Origin: Gallionella sp.
Lineage (GTDB): Bacteria > Pseudomonadota > Gammaproteobacteria > Burkholderiales > Gallionellaceae
Assembly: GCA_028710525.1 (NCBI GenBank)
Contig: JAQTTY010000003.1
Location: 170,515-234,514 of the forward strand
Reading direction: 5' to 3'
DNA length: 64,000 nucleotides
Shown here: positions 41,178 to 49,951 of the stretch, piece after piece
How the letters are laid out: each line of letters starts with the position of its first letter
How positions within the stretch are numbered: position 1 is the first letter of the stretch
Position numbers and translations under genes: made by a program
The notes under the pieces: model-generated
Told to the model about the DNA's origin: nothing
Seen by the model: the letters and a program-made list of their open reading frames with translations, nothing else
Database searches by the model: none

Positions 41178-41787
41178 GAAATATCTATCCTTAACAAAAT
41201 TATTGCTGAGTGCTTTGCTACTGCTAAGTCCACTCGCACATGCTGAGAAGACCATACTCGTATTCGGCGACAGTCTATCAGCGGGCTATGGAATCGCTCG
41301 CGAAGCTGCTTGGCCACAATTGTTACAGACTGAGCTACAACAAAAGCAAGCACATTACAGCGTGGTGAATGCCAGCATAGCTGGCGAAACGACCGCTGGC
41401 GGAGTGCGCCGCATTGCGGCAGCTTTAACACAACACAAGCCTGACATCGTGATCGTAGAGCTAGGGGGCAATGACGGTTTGCGTGGCAGTCCACTGACAG
41501 AGATGCGCAAAAATCTCAGCCTCATCATAGTAGCCGCGCTGCACAGCGGCGCAAAAGTGCTGTTAGTCGGAATGCGTCTGCCGCCCAATTACGGAAAAAG
41601 CTATGTGCAGCAATTTCAGGATAGCTACCCCAAACTGGCAAAGAAACATCGCGTGAGCTTGCTGCCATTCCTACTCGACGGCGTGGGCCCAACGCAATTC
41701 CAAGCCGACAATCTACATCCCGTTGCGGAAGCGCAGCCCCTGCTCTTGAATAATGTAATGCGTTCATTACAGCCACTACTCAAATAA
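41176..41787 (+). CDS. tesA: Periplasmic thioesterase/lysophospholipase TesA (arylesterase, SGNH)
   Basis: A 203-residue SGNH hydrolase with a signal peptide (KYLSLTKLLLSALLLLSPLAHA, cleaved after ~residue 23, split here as MKYLSLTK plus hydrophobic core). Block I GDSLSAGYG has the nucleophile Ser; block III is GGNDGL and block V DNLHP provides Asp and His. TesA hydrolyses acyl-CoA and lysophospholipid esters. The open frame extends upstream, but the signal peptide fixes the start at 41176. Divergent from ybbA, as in many proteobacteria. Confidence 0.93.
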   Translation: MKYLSLTKLLLSALLLLSPLAHAEKTILVFGDSLSAGYGIAREAAWPQLLQTELQQKQAHYSVVNASIAGETTAGGVRRIAAALTQHKPDIVIVELGGNDGLRGSPLTEMRKNLSLIIVAALHSGAKVLLVGMRLPPNYGKSYVQQFQDSYPKLAKKHRVSLLPFLLDGVGPTQFQADNLHPVAEAQPLLLNNVMRSLQPLLK

Positions 41788-41818
41788 TCAGGCCACTCAA
41801 CACGAACGCATCTGCTGA

Positions 41819-42763
41819 CTAACGCAGTGACACACCGCTCATGGTAGAGAAACCGGGGAAGGCACTCGCCACGCCAGCACCGAAGCGTTTAGCCAGACGA
41901 TCTGCAAAACCTTCCTTCACGGTAAAGTCGACGATGGTCTCGTTCTTGATCACATCACGCGCCACCGACTCTATACTGCCGTAACTATCGGCCAAGCCCA
42001 TCTCCACACCCTTTTGGCCGTTCCACACCAAACCACTAAAAGTATCGGCTGTCTCTTTGAGACGCTTGCCGCGACCCTGCTTCACCACATCGATGAACTG
42101 CTGATGTATCTCGGCCAGCATCTGTTTGGCATATTCCTGCTGGGCAGGATTGGCTGGACTGAATGGATCGAGAAACCCTTTGTTGGCACCAGCCGTGACC
42201 AGCCTACGCTCGACACCAATCTTATCCATCACACCGGTGAAACCGAAACCATCCATACGCACGCCGATGGAGCCAATCAAACTGGCCTTGTCGACAAAGA
42301 TCTTGTCCGCAGCCACTGCTACGTAATAACCACCCGATGCACAGATATCTTCCACCACAGCATACAAGGGGATGGCAGGATATTTGGCGCGCAAGCGGCG
42401 GATCTCATCATTGATCTGGCCAGCTTGTACTGGGCTACCACCTGGACTGTTGATGCGTAGAATCACTGCCTGTGTGCCACCGTCCTTGAACGCCGCTTGT
42501 AGGCTTGGAATAAGGTTGTCGGCACTCGCGGCACTGTCGGAGGAGATCACGCCCTGCATATCGACCAGCGCAGTGTGCTTGCCGCTGGTGAGTGAGGCTT
42601 CTTTGTTATCGAACCAACCCATGGTGATAAACAACACCAAGAATAGGAAAGCAAAGGTCAGTGTGCGGAAGAAGATATTCCAATGTCGCGCACGACGTTG
42701 TTCCTGCAAGGCAGACATGGCGAGCTTTTCCAATACGCCGCGTTCCCAGTTTTGATCTGACAT
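41819..42763 (-). CDS. sppA: Signal peptide peptidase SppA-like S49 serine protease
   Basis: A 314-residue membrane-anchored protease of the short SppA type. One transmembrane helix (~31-49) precedes the S49 domain. The Ser-Lys dyad is probably Ser143 (ICASGGYY) and Lys195 (GANKGFLDP). The NSPGGSPVQAG motif is also present. It cleaves residual signal peptides in the membrane. Confidence 0.92.
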   Translation of the reverse strand: MSDQNWERGVLEKLAMSALQEQRRARHWNIFFRTLTFAFLFLVLFITMGWFDNKEASLTSGKHTALVDMQGVISSDSAASADNLIPSLQAAFKDGGTQAVILRINSPGGSPVQAGQINDEIRRLRAKYPAIPLYAVVEDICASGGYYVAVAADKIFVDKASLIGSIGVRMDGFGFTGVMDKIGVERRLVTAGANKGFLDPFSPANPAQQEYAKQMLAEIHQQFIDVVKQGRGKRLKETADTFSGLVWNGQKGVEMGLADSYGSIESVARDVIKNETIVDFTVKEGFADRLAKRFGAGVASAFPGFSTMSGVSLR

Positions 42764-42799
42764 GATGTTTTCCTATGTTATTCGTCTAAATTTCACTAT

Positions 42800-42872
42800 C
42801 CGTTCGTGCTGAGCTTGTCGAAGCATGAACATAAAGCAGGTATGCCCCCTTCGACCGGCTCAGGGCGAACGG
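42800..42872. repeat. Intergenic palindromic repeat, CCGTTCGTGCTGAGC family
   Basis: A 73 bp element starting CCGTTCGTGCTGAGCTTGTC and ending CCGGCTCAGGGCGAACGG, an imperfect palindrome. It is the same family as the copy inside the helicase gene at 35809-35874. It lies between sppA and the phosphatase gene. Confidence 0.75.
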
Positions 42873-42879
42873 CAAATAA

Positions 42880-43536
42880 CTAAGCATTGACCTTGAACCA
42901 CGCCCGCAATTGCACGAAATCATCCAGCAATGCCAAAGGATTCAGCTCTTCCAATTGATGGGGTGGATGTGCGCCATGACCTAGTGCTACCGCATCGACC
43001 TTGGCGTTTTGAGCCAACAACAAATCATGCGTGGTGTCGCCTATCATCAAGGTGCGCTGTGCACTGACACCTAGTTCTTCCATCAGTTCAAACAACATAG
43101 TTGGATCTGGCTTAGAGCGAGTCTGTTCGGCGGTACGGGTGGCGTGGAAATATTGCTTCATATCCGTCGCAGTCAGAGCGCGATCCAAACCGTTGCGGTT
43201 CTTGCCCGTCGCCACGCCCAGCCAATAGCCTGCGGCATGCAACTCAGCGATGGTCTCGCGTGCGCCTTCGAACAACGGGATCGCACCATCCTGCGCCAGG
43301 AAATGATGACGGTAACGCGCCACCAACGGCTCATACATCTCTTCGGGCGCATCGGGCACGGCATGGCGCAGCGCCTGCTGCAAGCCCAAGCCGATCACAT
43401 GGCGTGCGGCTTCGTCGCTAGGGACGGTCAGTGCCAAATCACGGCAAGCCATCTGTATAGAACCAGCGATCACCGCCGTGGAATCCATCACCGTGCCATC
43501 CCAATCGAACACGATCAGATCATATCGTTTACTCAT
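42880..43536 (-). CDS. HAD-family hydrolase (phosphoglycolate phosphatase-like)
   Basis: A 218-residue HAD phosphatase: motif I DWDGTVMDS with the nucleophile Asp, motif II (GVATGKNRNG), a motif III Lys (RSKPDP) and motif IV GDTTHDLLLA. A helical cap lies between motifs I and II. The substrate is not fixed by sequence; Gph-like and other roles are possible. The ATG at 43536 is preferred over an in-frame start at 43551. Confidence 0.9.
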   Translation of the reverse strand: MSKRYDLIVFDWDGTVMDSTAVIAGSIQMACRDLALTVPSDEAARHVIGLGLQQALRHAVPDAPEEMYEPLVARYRHHFLAQDGAIPLFEGARETIAELHAAGYWLGVATGKNRNGLDRALTATDMKQYFHATRTAEQTRSKPDPTMLFELMEELGVSAQRTLMIGDTTHDLLLAQNAKVDAVALGHGAHPPHQLEELNPLALLDDFVQLRAWFKVNA

Positions 43537-43684
43537 CACTACACCTGCCAAAAAAAGAGGCGCGAGTCTATCACTTTGCCGTTACCGGCACTATGTCAGC
43601 GGCTGACATTCTTGGATTGACCCTAGGCCTACAAATCCGTACAGTCCGTACTGGTTTCTATCCTTGATGAGCTAGGAGTTCGAC

Positions 43685-44119
43685 TTGAAAGACACGCTAA
43701 AACCCGGCATCCGGCATAGCTTCAGCATGCGCGTACCCGACAACAAGACCGTCCCAGCGCTCTATCCCGAGTCGCCCGAATTCCAACAGATGCCATCCGT
43801 GTTCGCCACCGGCTTTCTGGTGGGTTTTCTCGAGTGGGCTTGTATCGTCACACTCAACCCGCATCTGGATTGGCCCACCGAACAGTCGCTCGGCACCCAT
43901 ATAAATGTCAGCCATCTCGCCCCCACCCCACCCGGCATGATCGTCACCGCTAAGGTACAGATCGTTGCTGTCGAAGGTCGTCGTGTGACTTTTGAAGTGG
44001 AAGCCGATGACGGTGTGGACATGATCGCGCAAGGCACACACGAGCGCTTCATCATCGACCGCGACCGTTTCAACGAAAAGGTACGCAAAAAGGCCGAATC
44101 GGCCCCCATGCTGCAATAA
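43685..44119 (+). CDS. Hotdog-fold thioesterase (FlK-like)
   Basis: A 144-residue protein similar to fluoroacetyl-CoA-thioesterase-like hotdog proteins (PSVFATGFLVGFLEWACI and GTHINVSHLAPTPPGMIV). The start is a TTG with AGGAG 6 nt upstream. The catalytic Thr/Glu/His pattern appears present (E50-like in LEWAC, H71 in GTHINV). The physiological substrate is unknown; acyl-CoA housekeeping is likely. Confidence 0.82.
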   Translation: MKDTLKPGIRHSFSMRVPDNKTVPALYPESPEFQQMPSVFATGFLVGFLEWACIVTLNPHLDWPTEQSLGTHINVSHLAPTPPGMIVTAKVQIVAVEGRRVTFEVEADDGVDMIAQGTHERFIIDRDRFNEKVRKKAESAPMLQ

Positions 44120-44177
44120 TCCGACGGCGCACCAGCGCGACTCGTATAATGCGCGACTTTGATTTTCTGTCCGCACT

Positions 44178-44789
44178 ATGAGTCTGATTTACCTGCTTGA
44201 TCTGAGCGCCGTCGCTGTCTGCGCCATCACCGCTACCCTAGAAGCCCACCGCCGCGAGTTAGACCTATTCGGCGTGTGGGTCATCGCCATCATCTCCGGC
44301 ATAGGCGGCGGCACGGTACGCGACATCCTGCTGGGGCGCTTGCCGGTGTACTGGGTGCATGACCCCGTCTATGTAATGGTGGGCATCGTGGCCGGTACGC
44401 TGACCTTTTTCCTCGGCCGCCGACTCAGCCTACCCAAGAATTTCTTCCTCATCCCCGATGCCTTGGGCTTGGCGCTGTTCACCGTAATCGGCACCAGCGT
44501 CGCGCTCAAGTTAGGCACGCCTTGGCTGATCGCCAGCCTGATGGGCGTCATCACCGGCGTGTTCGGCGGCGTGATACGCGACATCCTGTGTAACGAAGTA
44601 CCGCTCATCTTGCGCACCGACATCTATGCCACCGCTTCGCTGGCGGGTGCCCTGTTATTCATCGCATTGGAGTCACTCGGCATGACGCACAATGCATCTA
44701 TGCTGCTGGCGATGAGCAGCATCGTCATCATCCGACTCGCTGCGATACGTTGGCATATCCACCTGCCGCGCCTAGGCGCCGAGGCTTGA
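44178..44789 (+). CDS. TRIC-type/UPF0126 membrane protein (YicG/YadS family)
   Basis: A 203-residue protein with seven hydrophobic helices and two internal copies of the family motif (GIGGGTVRDILLGRLPV and GVFGGVIRDILCNEVPL), the hallmark of the inverted-repeat TRIC fold. Family members are trimeric cation channels or putative amino-acid transporters; the substrate cannot be assigned. Confidence 0.92.
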   Translation: MSLIYLLDLSAVAVCAITATLEAHRRELDLFGVWVIAIISGIGGGTVRDILLGRLPVYWVHDPVYVMVGIVAGTLTFFLGRRLSLPKNFFLIPDALGLALFTVIGTSVALKLGTPWLIASLMGVITGVFGGVIRDILCNEVPLILRTDIYATASLAGALLFIALESLGMTHNASMLLAMSSIVIIRLAAIRWHIHLPRLGAEA

Positions 44790-44805
44790 ACCACAAAGGA
44801 CACCT

Positions 44806-45909
44806 ATGACACACACGAAACAACAAGACTGGCTGCTCTATTGCCGCCCCGGCTTCGAACAAGATTGCGCACAAGAAGCCCTGCGTCAGGCCAAGCAACA
44901 GCGCCCCATCATAGGTGTAGAGCAAGCGCCCATCGCAGCAGACACCGGCTATGTACAGATCGCGCTGAACGCGCAATCCCTGAGCTACAAAGACCTGATC
45001 TTCGCGCGCCAATTGATACGCTTAGAGCACAGCATAGAAGCGCTGCCTGAACGCGACCGCCTCACTCCGCTGCTTGCTGCCATCGCCAAGCTGCCGCAGA
45101 CCTTTGGTGCCTTATGGCTAGAAGTGGCCGACACCAACGACGGCAAAACCGTCTCTGCATTCACACGCCGCTTTCAGCCGCTGCTGGAAACCGCGCTACG
45201 TGAACAGGGCAAGTTGCAAGATGGTGTATCTGAAGATGGCACCCAGACTGAGAGTTACAAACTCAACCATCTGCCGCGCTTACATGTCTTCTTTCCAGAC
45301 AAGTCATCCGCACTAATCGGCACCAGCGACCCCTACAACAGTTCTTCCTCGTTGATGGGCATACACAGACAGAACATGCCCGCCGAAGCGCCGAGCCGCT
45401 CCACACTCAAGCTGGCCGAGGCCATCGAAGTGTTTATGGATAAGGGTGAGCAATCGCGTTTGCTGCGCGCGGGCATGACGGCGATAGACCTAGGCGCGGC
45501 ACCTGGCGGCTGGAGCTGGCAAATGGTGAAACGCGGCATACGCGTCGCCGCAGTGGACAACGGCCCGATGAAGGGCGTGTTGGCGAAACACCCGCTGGTG
45601 GAACATCTGCGTCAGGACGGTTTCAAGTTTGCACCGCGCAAAGCGGTGGATTGGTTGATTTGCGACATGGTGGAAAAACCCGCCAAGGTCGCCGATTTAA
45701 TGGCCGCGTGGTTCGTCGCGGGCTGGTGCAAACACGCCATCTTCAATCTAAAGCTGCCGATGAAACAACATCTAAGCGCAGTGGACAGCGCACTGGGCGC
45801 GATACGCAAGAAGCTCGACGATGACGGTATCAACTACCGCATGAGCGCCAAGCAGCTTTATCACGACCGTGAAGAAATCACGGTATTTCTCACCAAGACC
45901 AAGGGCTGA
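44806..45909 (+). CDS. rlmM: 23S rRNA 2'-O-ribose C2498 methyltransferase RlmM
   Basis: A 367-residue protein with an N-terminal THUMP-like RNA-binding region and a C-terminal FtsJ-type domain. The SAM motif is DLGAAPGGWSW (~230-240), with K-D-K-E catalytic candidates (VDWLICDMVEKP; LKLPMK). It methylates C2498 of 23S rRNA. AGGAC precedes the ATG, 16 bp after the TRIC gene. Confidence 0.93.
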   Translation: MTHTKQQDWLLYCRPGFEQDCAQEALRQAKQQRPIIGVEQAPIAADTGYVQIALNAQSLSYKDLIFARQLIRLEHSIEALPERDRLTPLLAAIAKLPQTFGALWLEVADTNDGKTVSAFTRRFQPLLETALREQGKLQDGVSEDGTQTESYKLNHLPRLHVFFPDKSSALIGTSDPYNSSSSLMGIHRQNMPAEAPSRSTLKLAEAIEVFMDKGEQSRLLRAGMTAIDLGAAPGGWSWQMVKRGIRVAAVDNGPMKGVLAKHPLVEHLRQDGFKFAPRKAVDWLICDMVEKPAKVADLMAAWFVAGWCKHAIFNLKLPMKQHLSAVDSALGAIRKKLDDDGINYRMSAKQLYHDREEITVFLTKTKG

Positions 45910-45922
45910 GTTAGCAGCAGAC

Positions 45923-46162
45923 ATGAGTGACGAGAGTGTCCATCCCGCCGATGAAGTGATGTGCCAGTGCAGCGGCACCAAACGCGGTTATATACAAAGC
46001 TTGTACGAGCAAGGCATGGATGTGCAAGCGATCTCCCGTTGGACCGGCGCGCTCTCAGGTTGTGGTGGTTGCGAATGGGATATCGCAGATTTTCTTAAGG
46101 CGCTCGACCAACAGAAGGTTCAAGCTGATAGCCAAACAGACCGCGATAACTCAGCGGGATGA
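45923..46162 (+). CDS. Small BFD-like [2Fe-2S]-binding protein
   Basis: A 79-residue protein. It has a CQC pair and a later CGGC pair (C14, C16, C47, C50 from the chosen start) separated by a helical region (GYIQSLYEQGMDVQAISRWTGALS), the spacing of bacterioferritin-associated ferredoxin-like domains. The ATG at 45923 lies just after the rlmM stop. A role in iron or redox handling is inferred. Confidence 0.7.
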   Translation: MSDESVHPADEVMCQCSGTKRGYIQSLYEQGMDVQAISRWTGALSGCGGCEWDIADFLKALDQQKVQADSQTDRDNSAG

Positions 46163-46528
46163 GTTAGAAGTGGCGATGCTACGATGCTAGACCCCAATGT
46201 TCCTTTGCCCGCGTGGGCAGATGATGCATGCCCACCCTACGCTTGCTTTTGAATAAAAATTCGCACAGTTTATTGAGGGGTAGCTGAGCCGGATTGTTGC
46301 AGCATGGGTGGAGTCCTGCGCCCTACCTAGTCAAAGATAGGTAGCACGTTGCTTAACCCATCCTGCAGGATGAAATTCAAACAACCAAGAAATTAATTCG
46401 AGTCTGACCCTTTAAGATCCTAAGTGCTAAGGCCAAAACATCAGGAGATGTCGAGGTCGTCATGCCCGTTAAATTTGCGTATGCAGCTTCGGCCAGTTGA
46501 GCTTGTTGAAACAGGTTTTGAATGGTGT
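46163..46528. other. 366 bp intergenic stretch with repeat fragments, no gene seen
   Basis: It contains CCCGCGTGGGCAG and TGCCCACCCTACGC (an imperfect hairpin at ~46208-46240), a later GGGTGGAGTCCTGCGCCCTAC block and AATTCGAGTCTGACCCT at ~46397-46413, a sequence type often found beside mobile repeats. An open frame on the plus strand (46424-46864) runs antisense to the next gene and is not supported. Confidence 0.5.
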
Positions 46529-47146
46529 TCATTTTGCACTCCTCTGAGAAGTATCGGTCGTTTTAACAAGAGCATCTACGAAGTAAAACAAGTTATTTCT
46601 ATTTGCAATTCCATTCGGACAACTTTCAATGTTCAGCCAAAATTTCAAATAATCACGCCCCTTACCGCTTGTAAAATCAATCCAGCGAGCAGCGATTTCA
46701 CCATTACGGGTGTCTATAAGTTGACTTTTCCATTGATAAAACGGCAAATATGGAATCAAATTCTTCTTTTCAGTTACCCAGCGAAATCGTTGATTCAACA
46801 CCTGAGTATCCGTGTGATTTTCATCATCACCGACTGTTTGAATCAGAACCTTATTCGCCACTAACCCCTCCATATCTCTCGGATTCTCAGCCTTCCACTG
46901 GTCTAAGGTTTTATAGACCCAGAAGCCCGACTCCTTCGCACAGTAATATTGATGCACCGCCACCGTCGGTATCCAGTCCCAGAACACGGGCAGGTAGACG
47001 ATCAAAAAACCGATGGCCGCACCGAGCCAACGCTTCTTGCCCGTCCATCCCTTTTTCTCGATGCCCCAGCGCCACCCACGCTTGGTCGCCCACACCAACA
47101 ACGCCAAGTACAGTCCCATTACAATCAACACCACTAACCCAAACAT
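46529..47146 (-). CDS. Hypothetical membrane protein downstream of the LytM/RTX protein
   Basis: A 205-residue protein, not recognised. Two transmembrane helices (~3-21 and ~44-62) are followed by a soluble, Trp-rich domain with several Cys (YYCAKESGFW; NIESCPNG). Its ATG follows the RTX gene stop directly, so the two are translationally linked. The context would suit an immunity, anchoring or secretion-accessory role, but nothing in the sequence proves it. Confidence 0.7.
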   Translation of the reverse strand: MFGLVVLIVMGLYLALLVWATKRGWRWGIEKKGWTGKKRWLGAAIGFLIVYLPVFWDWIPTVAVHQYYCAKESGFWVYKTLDQWKAENPRDMEGLVANKVLIQTVGDDENHTDTQVLNQRFRWVTEKKNLIPYLPFYQWKSQLIDTRNGEIAARWIDFTSGKGRDYLKFWLNIESCPNGIANRNNLFYFVDALVKTTDTSQRSAK

Positions 47147-49309
47147 TTAAGCCACCTTGCTTTCTGTTTGGTAGCGCGCATCGTTCACCGCATTGCATTC
47201 GCTTCGCCCAAACAAAACGGCGCACACCGCGCCGTTCGTCTTACTGCAATCTAGATTATCATCACCCGCTCCGCAATACAGGGTGTCCGCGCCGCCAGCG
47301 AGCAGAGGGCTCGGGGTGTCGATTATGTTCCATATAAAATATGGATCTTGGGTCCATTCAAATTGGATGGGATCCCAGTTTAAGTCTCCGTACAGGTTGT
47401 CATCACCTGCCCCGGCAATGAGTAAATCCTGTCCTTCGCCGCCCATCAGTACATCATTTGCCGTGCTGCCGATCAGTTGGTCATCGCCTGTTCCACCCGA
47501 TAGCCAGTCACCACGTTGGGCGACGCCTGTGCCCGCTAGGTTGCCTGTGTCTATCGCGTCCGCTGCGCTGCTTTGTGCTTCGCCATAGAGGCGGTCATTG
47601 CCTGCGCTGCCCGCTAGCAAGTCACTGCCTGTACCGCCAATTAGAATGTCATTGCCGGAGCCGGTGCGGATGTAGTCGTGTCCACCACCGCCATCAACTG
47701 TGTCATTGCCGCCGTCGCCATCTACTACAAGCCCAATCATTTCATTTCCATCTGAGCCAGTGTAGTTGTCACTTCCGCTGGTTAACGTCATATAGCCCAT
47801 GGTGCTTTCTGATGCCAGTGGCTGGTTATTGGTGAGGTCGTACACAGCTTTGAAATCTACAAAGTCCGCGCTCAACTCATCGGTCATATGGTGCATGGTC
47901 GTCCATTGGCCTTGACCAGGAAGGGGGTTGAATACTTGGACGTTGATCGCAGGGGTGTCTACCGGTGCGTCTTGGAACGTGATCCCAAAATCACCTTCTT
48001 GGAAATTCTTGTTGAGGGTGACTTGCGCCCCCATCTCATCCTGCAATATCAAGTCGCCACCATTCAGTGCGCCAGTGATTTTGCCATCCGCTGATTTAAA
48101 GCTGCCGTCCGTTTGACGAATCAGAACTTTGAGTTCTTTGCCGTTGAGTAATACGCGGTTGTTGCCTACTTTGTCTTCGATGGTGACTTGCCCTGCTCCA
48201 TCTAGGATGTAGGTGTCGTCTCCCGCGCCACCTGCCATCACGTCTTTGCCCGCGCCGCCATACAGCACATCGTTGCCACTACTGCCAATTAAAAAGTCGT
48301 TGCCATCGCCACCTTGCAGCATGTCGCCGCCACTGCCATCGCTGGAACTTTCGCCAATGAGGACGGCGTTGTTTTTGTATGGCACACCGGCGAGGTTAAA
48401 CAGGCGTGAGTCGAGTAAGGTGGAGGTGCCGCCCGTGGTCTGGTCAAGACGCAGGTCGGCGGGATTAACCTTGGCAGGGTCGCCCCCTGCGGCCTTCCAT
48501 GCGGCAAAAGCGGCTTGCATATCCGCGCTGGCACTGGCATCAAGCGTGACGGTGGCAGGAACGCTCGCATCAATCGTGCCGTCGGGCAGGAAAGTTTGTG
48601 TGGTGATGAGGCCGTTGCTGAATTTAGTAACGTCTGTTTGACCGCCACTTTGGGTCGGGATGCTCCAATACTCCTGTCCCGTCAGGGCGTCCTTGGTATA
48701 CAACACGCCGTTGTCGTAGAGGCGGCCTGCTCGAGGATCGCCAGCAAATTCGTAGTAGTGCATGCCAGGTTCGGACGATTGATTGGGAATATTGAGTCCA
48801 TTCCCTGAGACGAATGCGGAACTATCTGGTAGCCCGACGGAAAATTTGAAGTAGTCCAGATTGGGGTCTAATGGTAGAGCCTCATCGTAAGTGAACTGCC
48901 CATCCCCATTCACATCTCTAGCAAGCATTTCTTGGTAGTGCAGGTGCGGGCCACTTGAAACCCCTGTACTACCCACCTGCCCAATTACGTCACCGGCTAA
49001 CACCTTTGGATTTTGCATCAAAGAACTCATGTCTTTTTGCAAATGCATATACGAGGTAAAAACAACGCCACCATCTACCAAATCATGTCTAACAACTACA
49101 AAGTTACCCCTACCCCCACTCGTTTTTTCGGGGAGAGTAGCCACCACAATCCCATCATATGGCACATGTACTGACGTGCCTGCTGTAGCCGCCAAATCAA
49201 CCCCTTTATGCCCTCTCCATTTTTTTAATACTGGATGAAGTCTACTTTCTGAAAAGGGACTGCTCACACGTTTATAGCTCACAATGTTCAAATAGTTCCG
49301 TTGTGCCAT
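47147..49309 (-). CDS. LytM (M23) peptidase-RTX calcium-repeat protein
   Basis: A 720-residue protein. Residues ~15-130 form an M23/LytM domain with zinc ligands His34 and Asp38 (GHKGVDLA), His89 and the HLH motif (122-124). An EF-hand-like DVNGDGQFTYDE (132-143) follows. RTX nonapeptide repeats lie at ~332-364, ~528-575 and ~603-640, with a last degenerate pair at ~671-686. No Sec signal peptide is seen, which suits type I secretion, but no transporter genes are nearby. The C-terminus ends soon after an unusual Cys-containing segment and lacks a clear secretion tail. Peptidoglycan-degrading effector is an inference. Confidence 0.85.
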   Translation of the reverse strand: MAQRNYLNIVSYKRVSSPFSESRLHPVLKKWRGHKGVDLAATAGTSVHVPYDGIVVATLPEKTSGGRGNFVVVRHDLVDGGVVFTSYMHLQKDMSSLMQNPKVLAGDVIGQVGSTGVSSGPHLHYQEMLARDVNGDGQFTYDEALPLDPNLDYFKFSVGLPDSSAFVSGNGLNIPNQSSEPGMHYYEFAGDPRAGRLYDNGVLYTKDALTGQEYWSIPTQSGGQTDVTKFSNGLITTQTFLPDGTIDASVPATVTLDASASADMQAAFAAWKAAGGDPAKVNPADLRLDQTTGGTSTLLDSRLFNLAGVPYKNNAVLIGESSSDGSGGDMLQGGDGNDFLIGSSGNDVLYGGAGKDVMAGGAGDDTYILDGAGQVTIEDKVGNNRVLLNGKELKVLIRQTDGSFKSADGKITGALNGGDLILQDEMGAQVTLNKNFQEGDFGITFQDAPVDTPAINVQVFNPLPGQGQWTTMHHMTDELSADFVDFKAVYDLTNNQPLASESTMGYMTLTSGSDNYTGSDGNEMIGLVVDGDGGNDTVDGGGGHDYIRTGSGNDILIGGTGSDLLAGSAGNDRLYGEAQSSAADAIDTGNLAGTGVAQRGDWLSGGTGDDQLIGSTANDVLMGGEGQDLLIAGAGDDNLYGDLNWDPIQFEWTQDPYFIWNIIDTPSPLLAGGADTLYCGAGDDNLDCSKTNGAVCAVLFGRSECNAVNDARYQTESKVA

Positions 49310-49333
49310 TTTTAGTCTCCTTAACTGATAGGT

Positions 49334-49945
49334 TTATTCAGAGTCGCACGAATATTCGCCGCCCATGTAACTGCATACGATTCCCTGTGTGGGTATTTCT
49401 GAAATATGCCCACTCTCTTGATCTACTTTCCAAGCTTTCTTTACCTGTTTAGTTTTGTGTGAACAGTCCTGTTTACCCTGCTCTGGACGCATAAGACCAA
49501 CGATTATTTCTTCACGCTCTCGATAACAAATGGCAGTAGGAGAATAGAATTTCCACCATTGTTTTTTTGTCACTGATTTCCCATTTTTGAAGTAGTACGT
49601 AAGAAGCTCTTTGGGTAGCAACTGTGCATCCAGAATGGTTTTATATTTCTCTTTAGTGTTTAAAGAAATAATTGCAAAAATACTCGTGTCGTTCTTTTCA
49701 AACATAGCCATTGTTCGTATCAACGATTTATCTGGTGAAATATAGATGCTCTCAAAGCCATTCGCGATCCAACCAGAAACGAGCTCTTCTCTAGGCACTC
49801 CTGTATCTGAAATACGCACACCTACTCGTTGCCTCACCTCAGGCGGCAAAGTCTCTTTTTCCTCTCGCGCACTGCACGACTGCATCGCCAAACCACACAC
49901 AATCAGAAGGGATGCCGATACAATTTTTTTCAAAGTAAGCTTCAT
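49334..49945 (-). CDS. Putative lipoprotein of the LytM/RTX cassette
   Basis: A 203-residue protein with a lipoprotein-like signal (LLIVCGLAMQSC, Cys at ~24; the lipobox is imperfect because of Gln at -2). The mature part has no recognised domain; it contains KSVTKKQWWKF and a C-terminal Cys pair. The ATG at 49945 has GGAGG 8 nt upstream and is preferred over a GTG at 49951. It precedes the RTX gene by 24 bp and is likely co-transcribed. Confidence 0.7.
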   Translation of the reverse strand: MKLTLKKIVSASLLIVCGLAMQSCSAREEKETLPPEVRQRVGVRISDTGVPREELVSGWIANGFESIYISPDKSLIRTMAMFEKNDTSIFAIISLNTKEKYKTILDAQLLPKELLTYYFKNGKSVTKKQWWKFYSPTAICYREREEIIVGLMRPEQGKQDCSHKTKQVKKAWKVDQESGHISEIPTQGIVCSYMGGEYSCDSE

Positions 49946-49951
49946 GCGCAC

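Noticed and set aside
43620..43684. CCGTACAGTCCGTACTGG considered as an operator before the thioesterase gene
   Set aside because: Only a partial, imperfect repeat; too short to support without a known regulator.
46424..46864. 146-codon plus-strand open frame
   Set aside because: Largely antisense to the membrane-protein gene at 46529-47146; no ribosome-binding site or domain.
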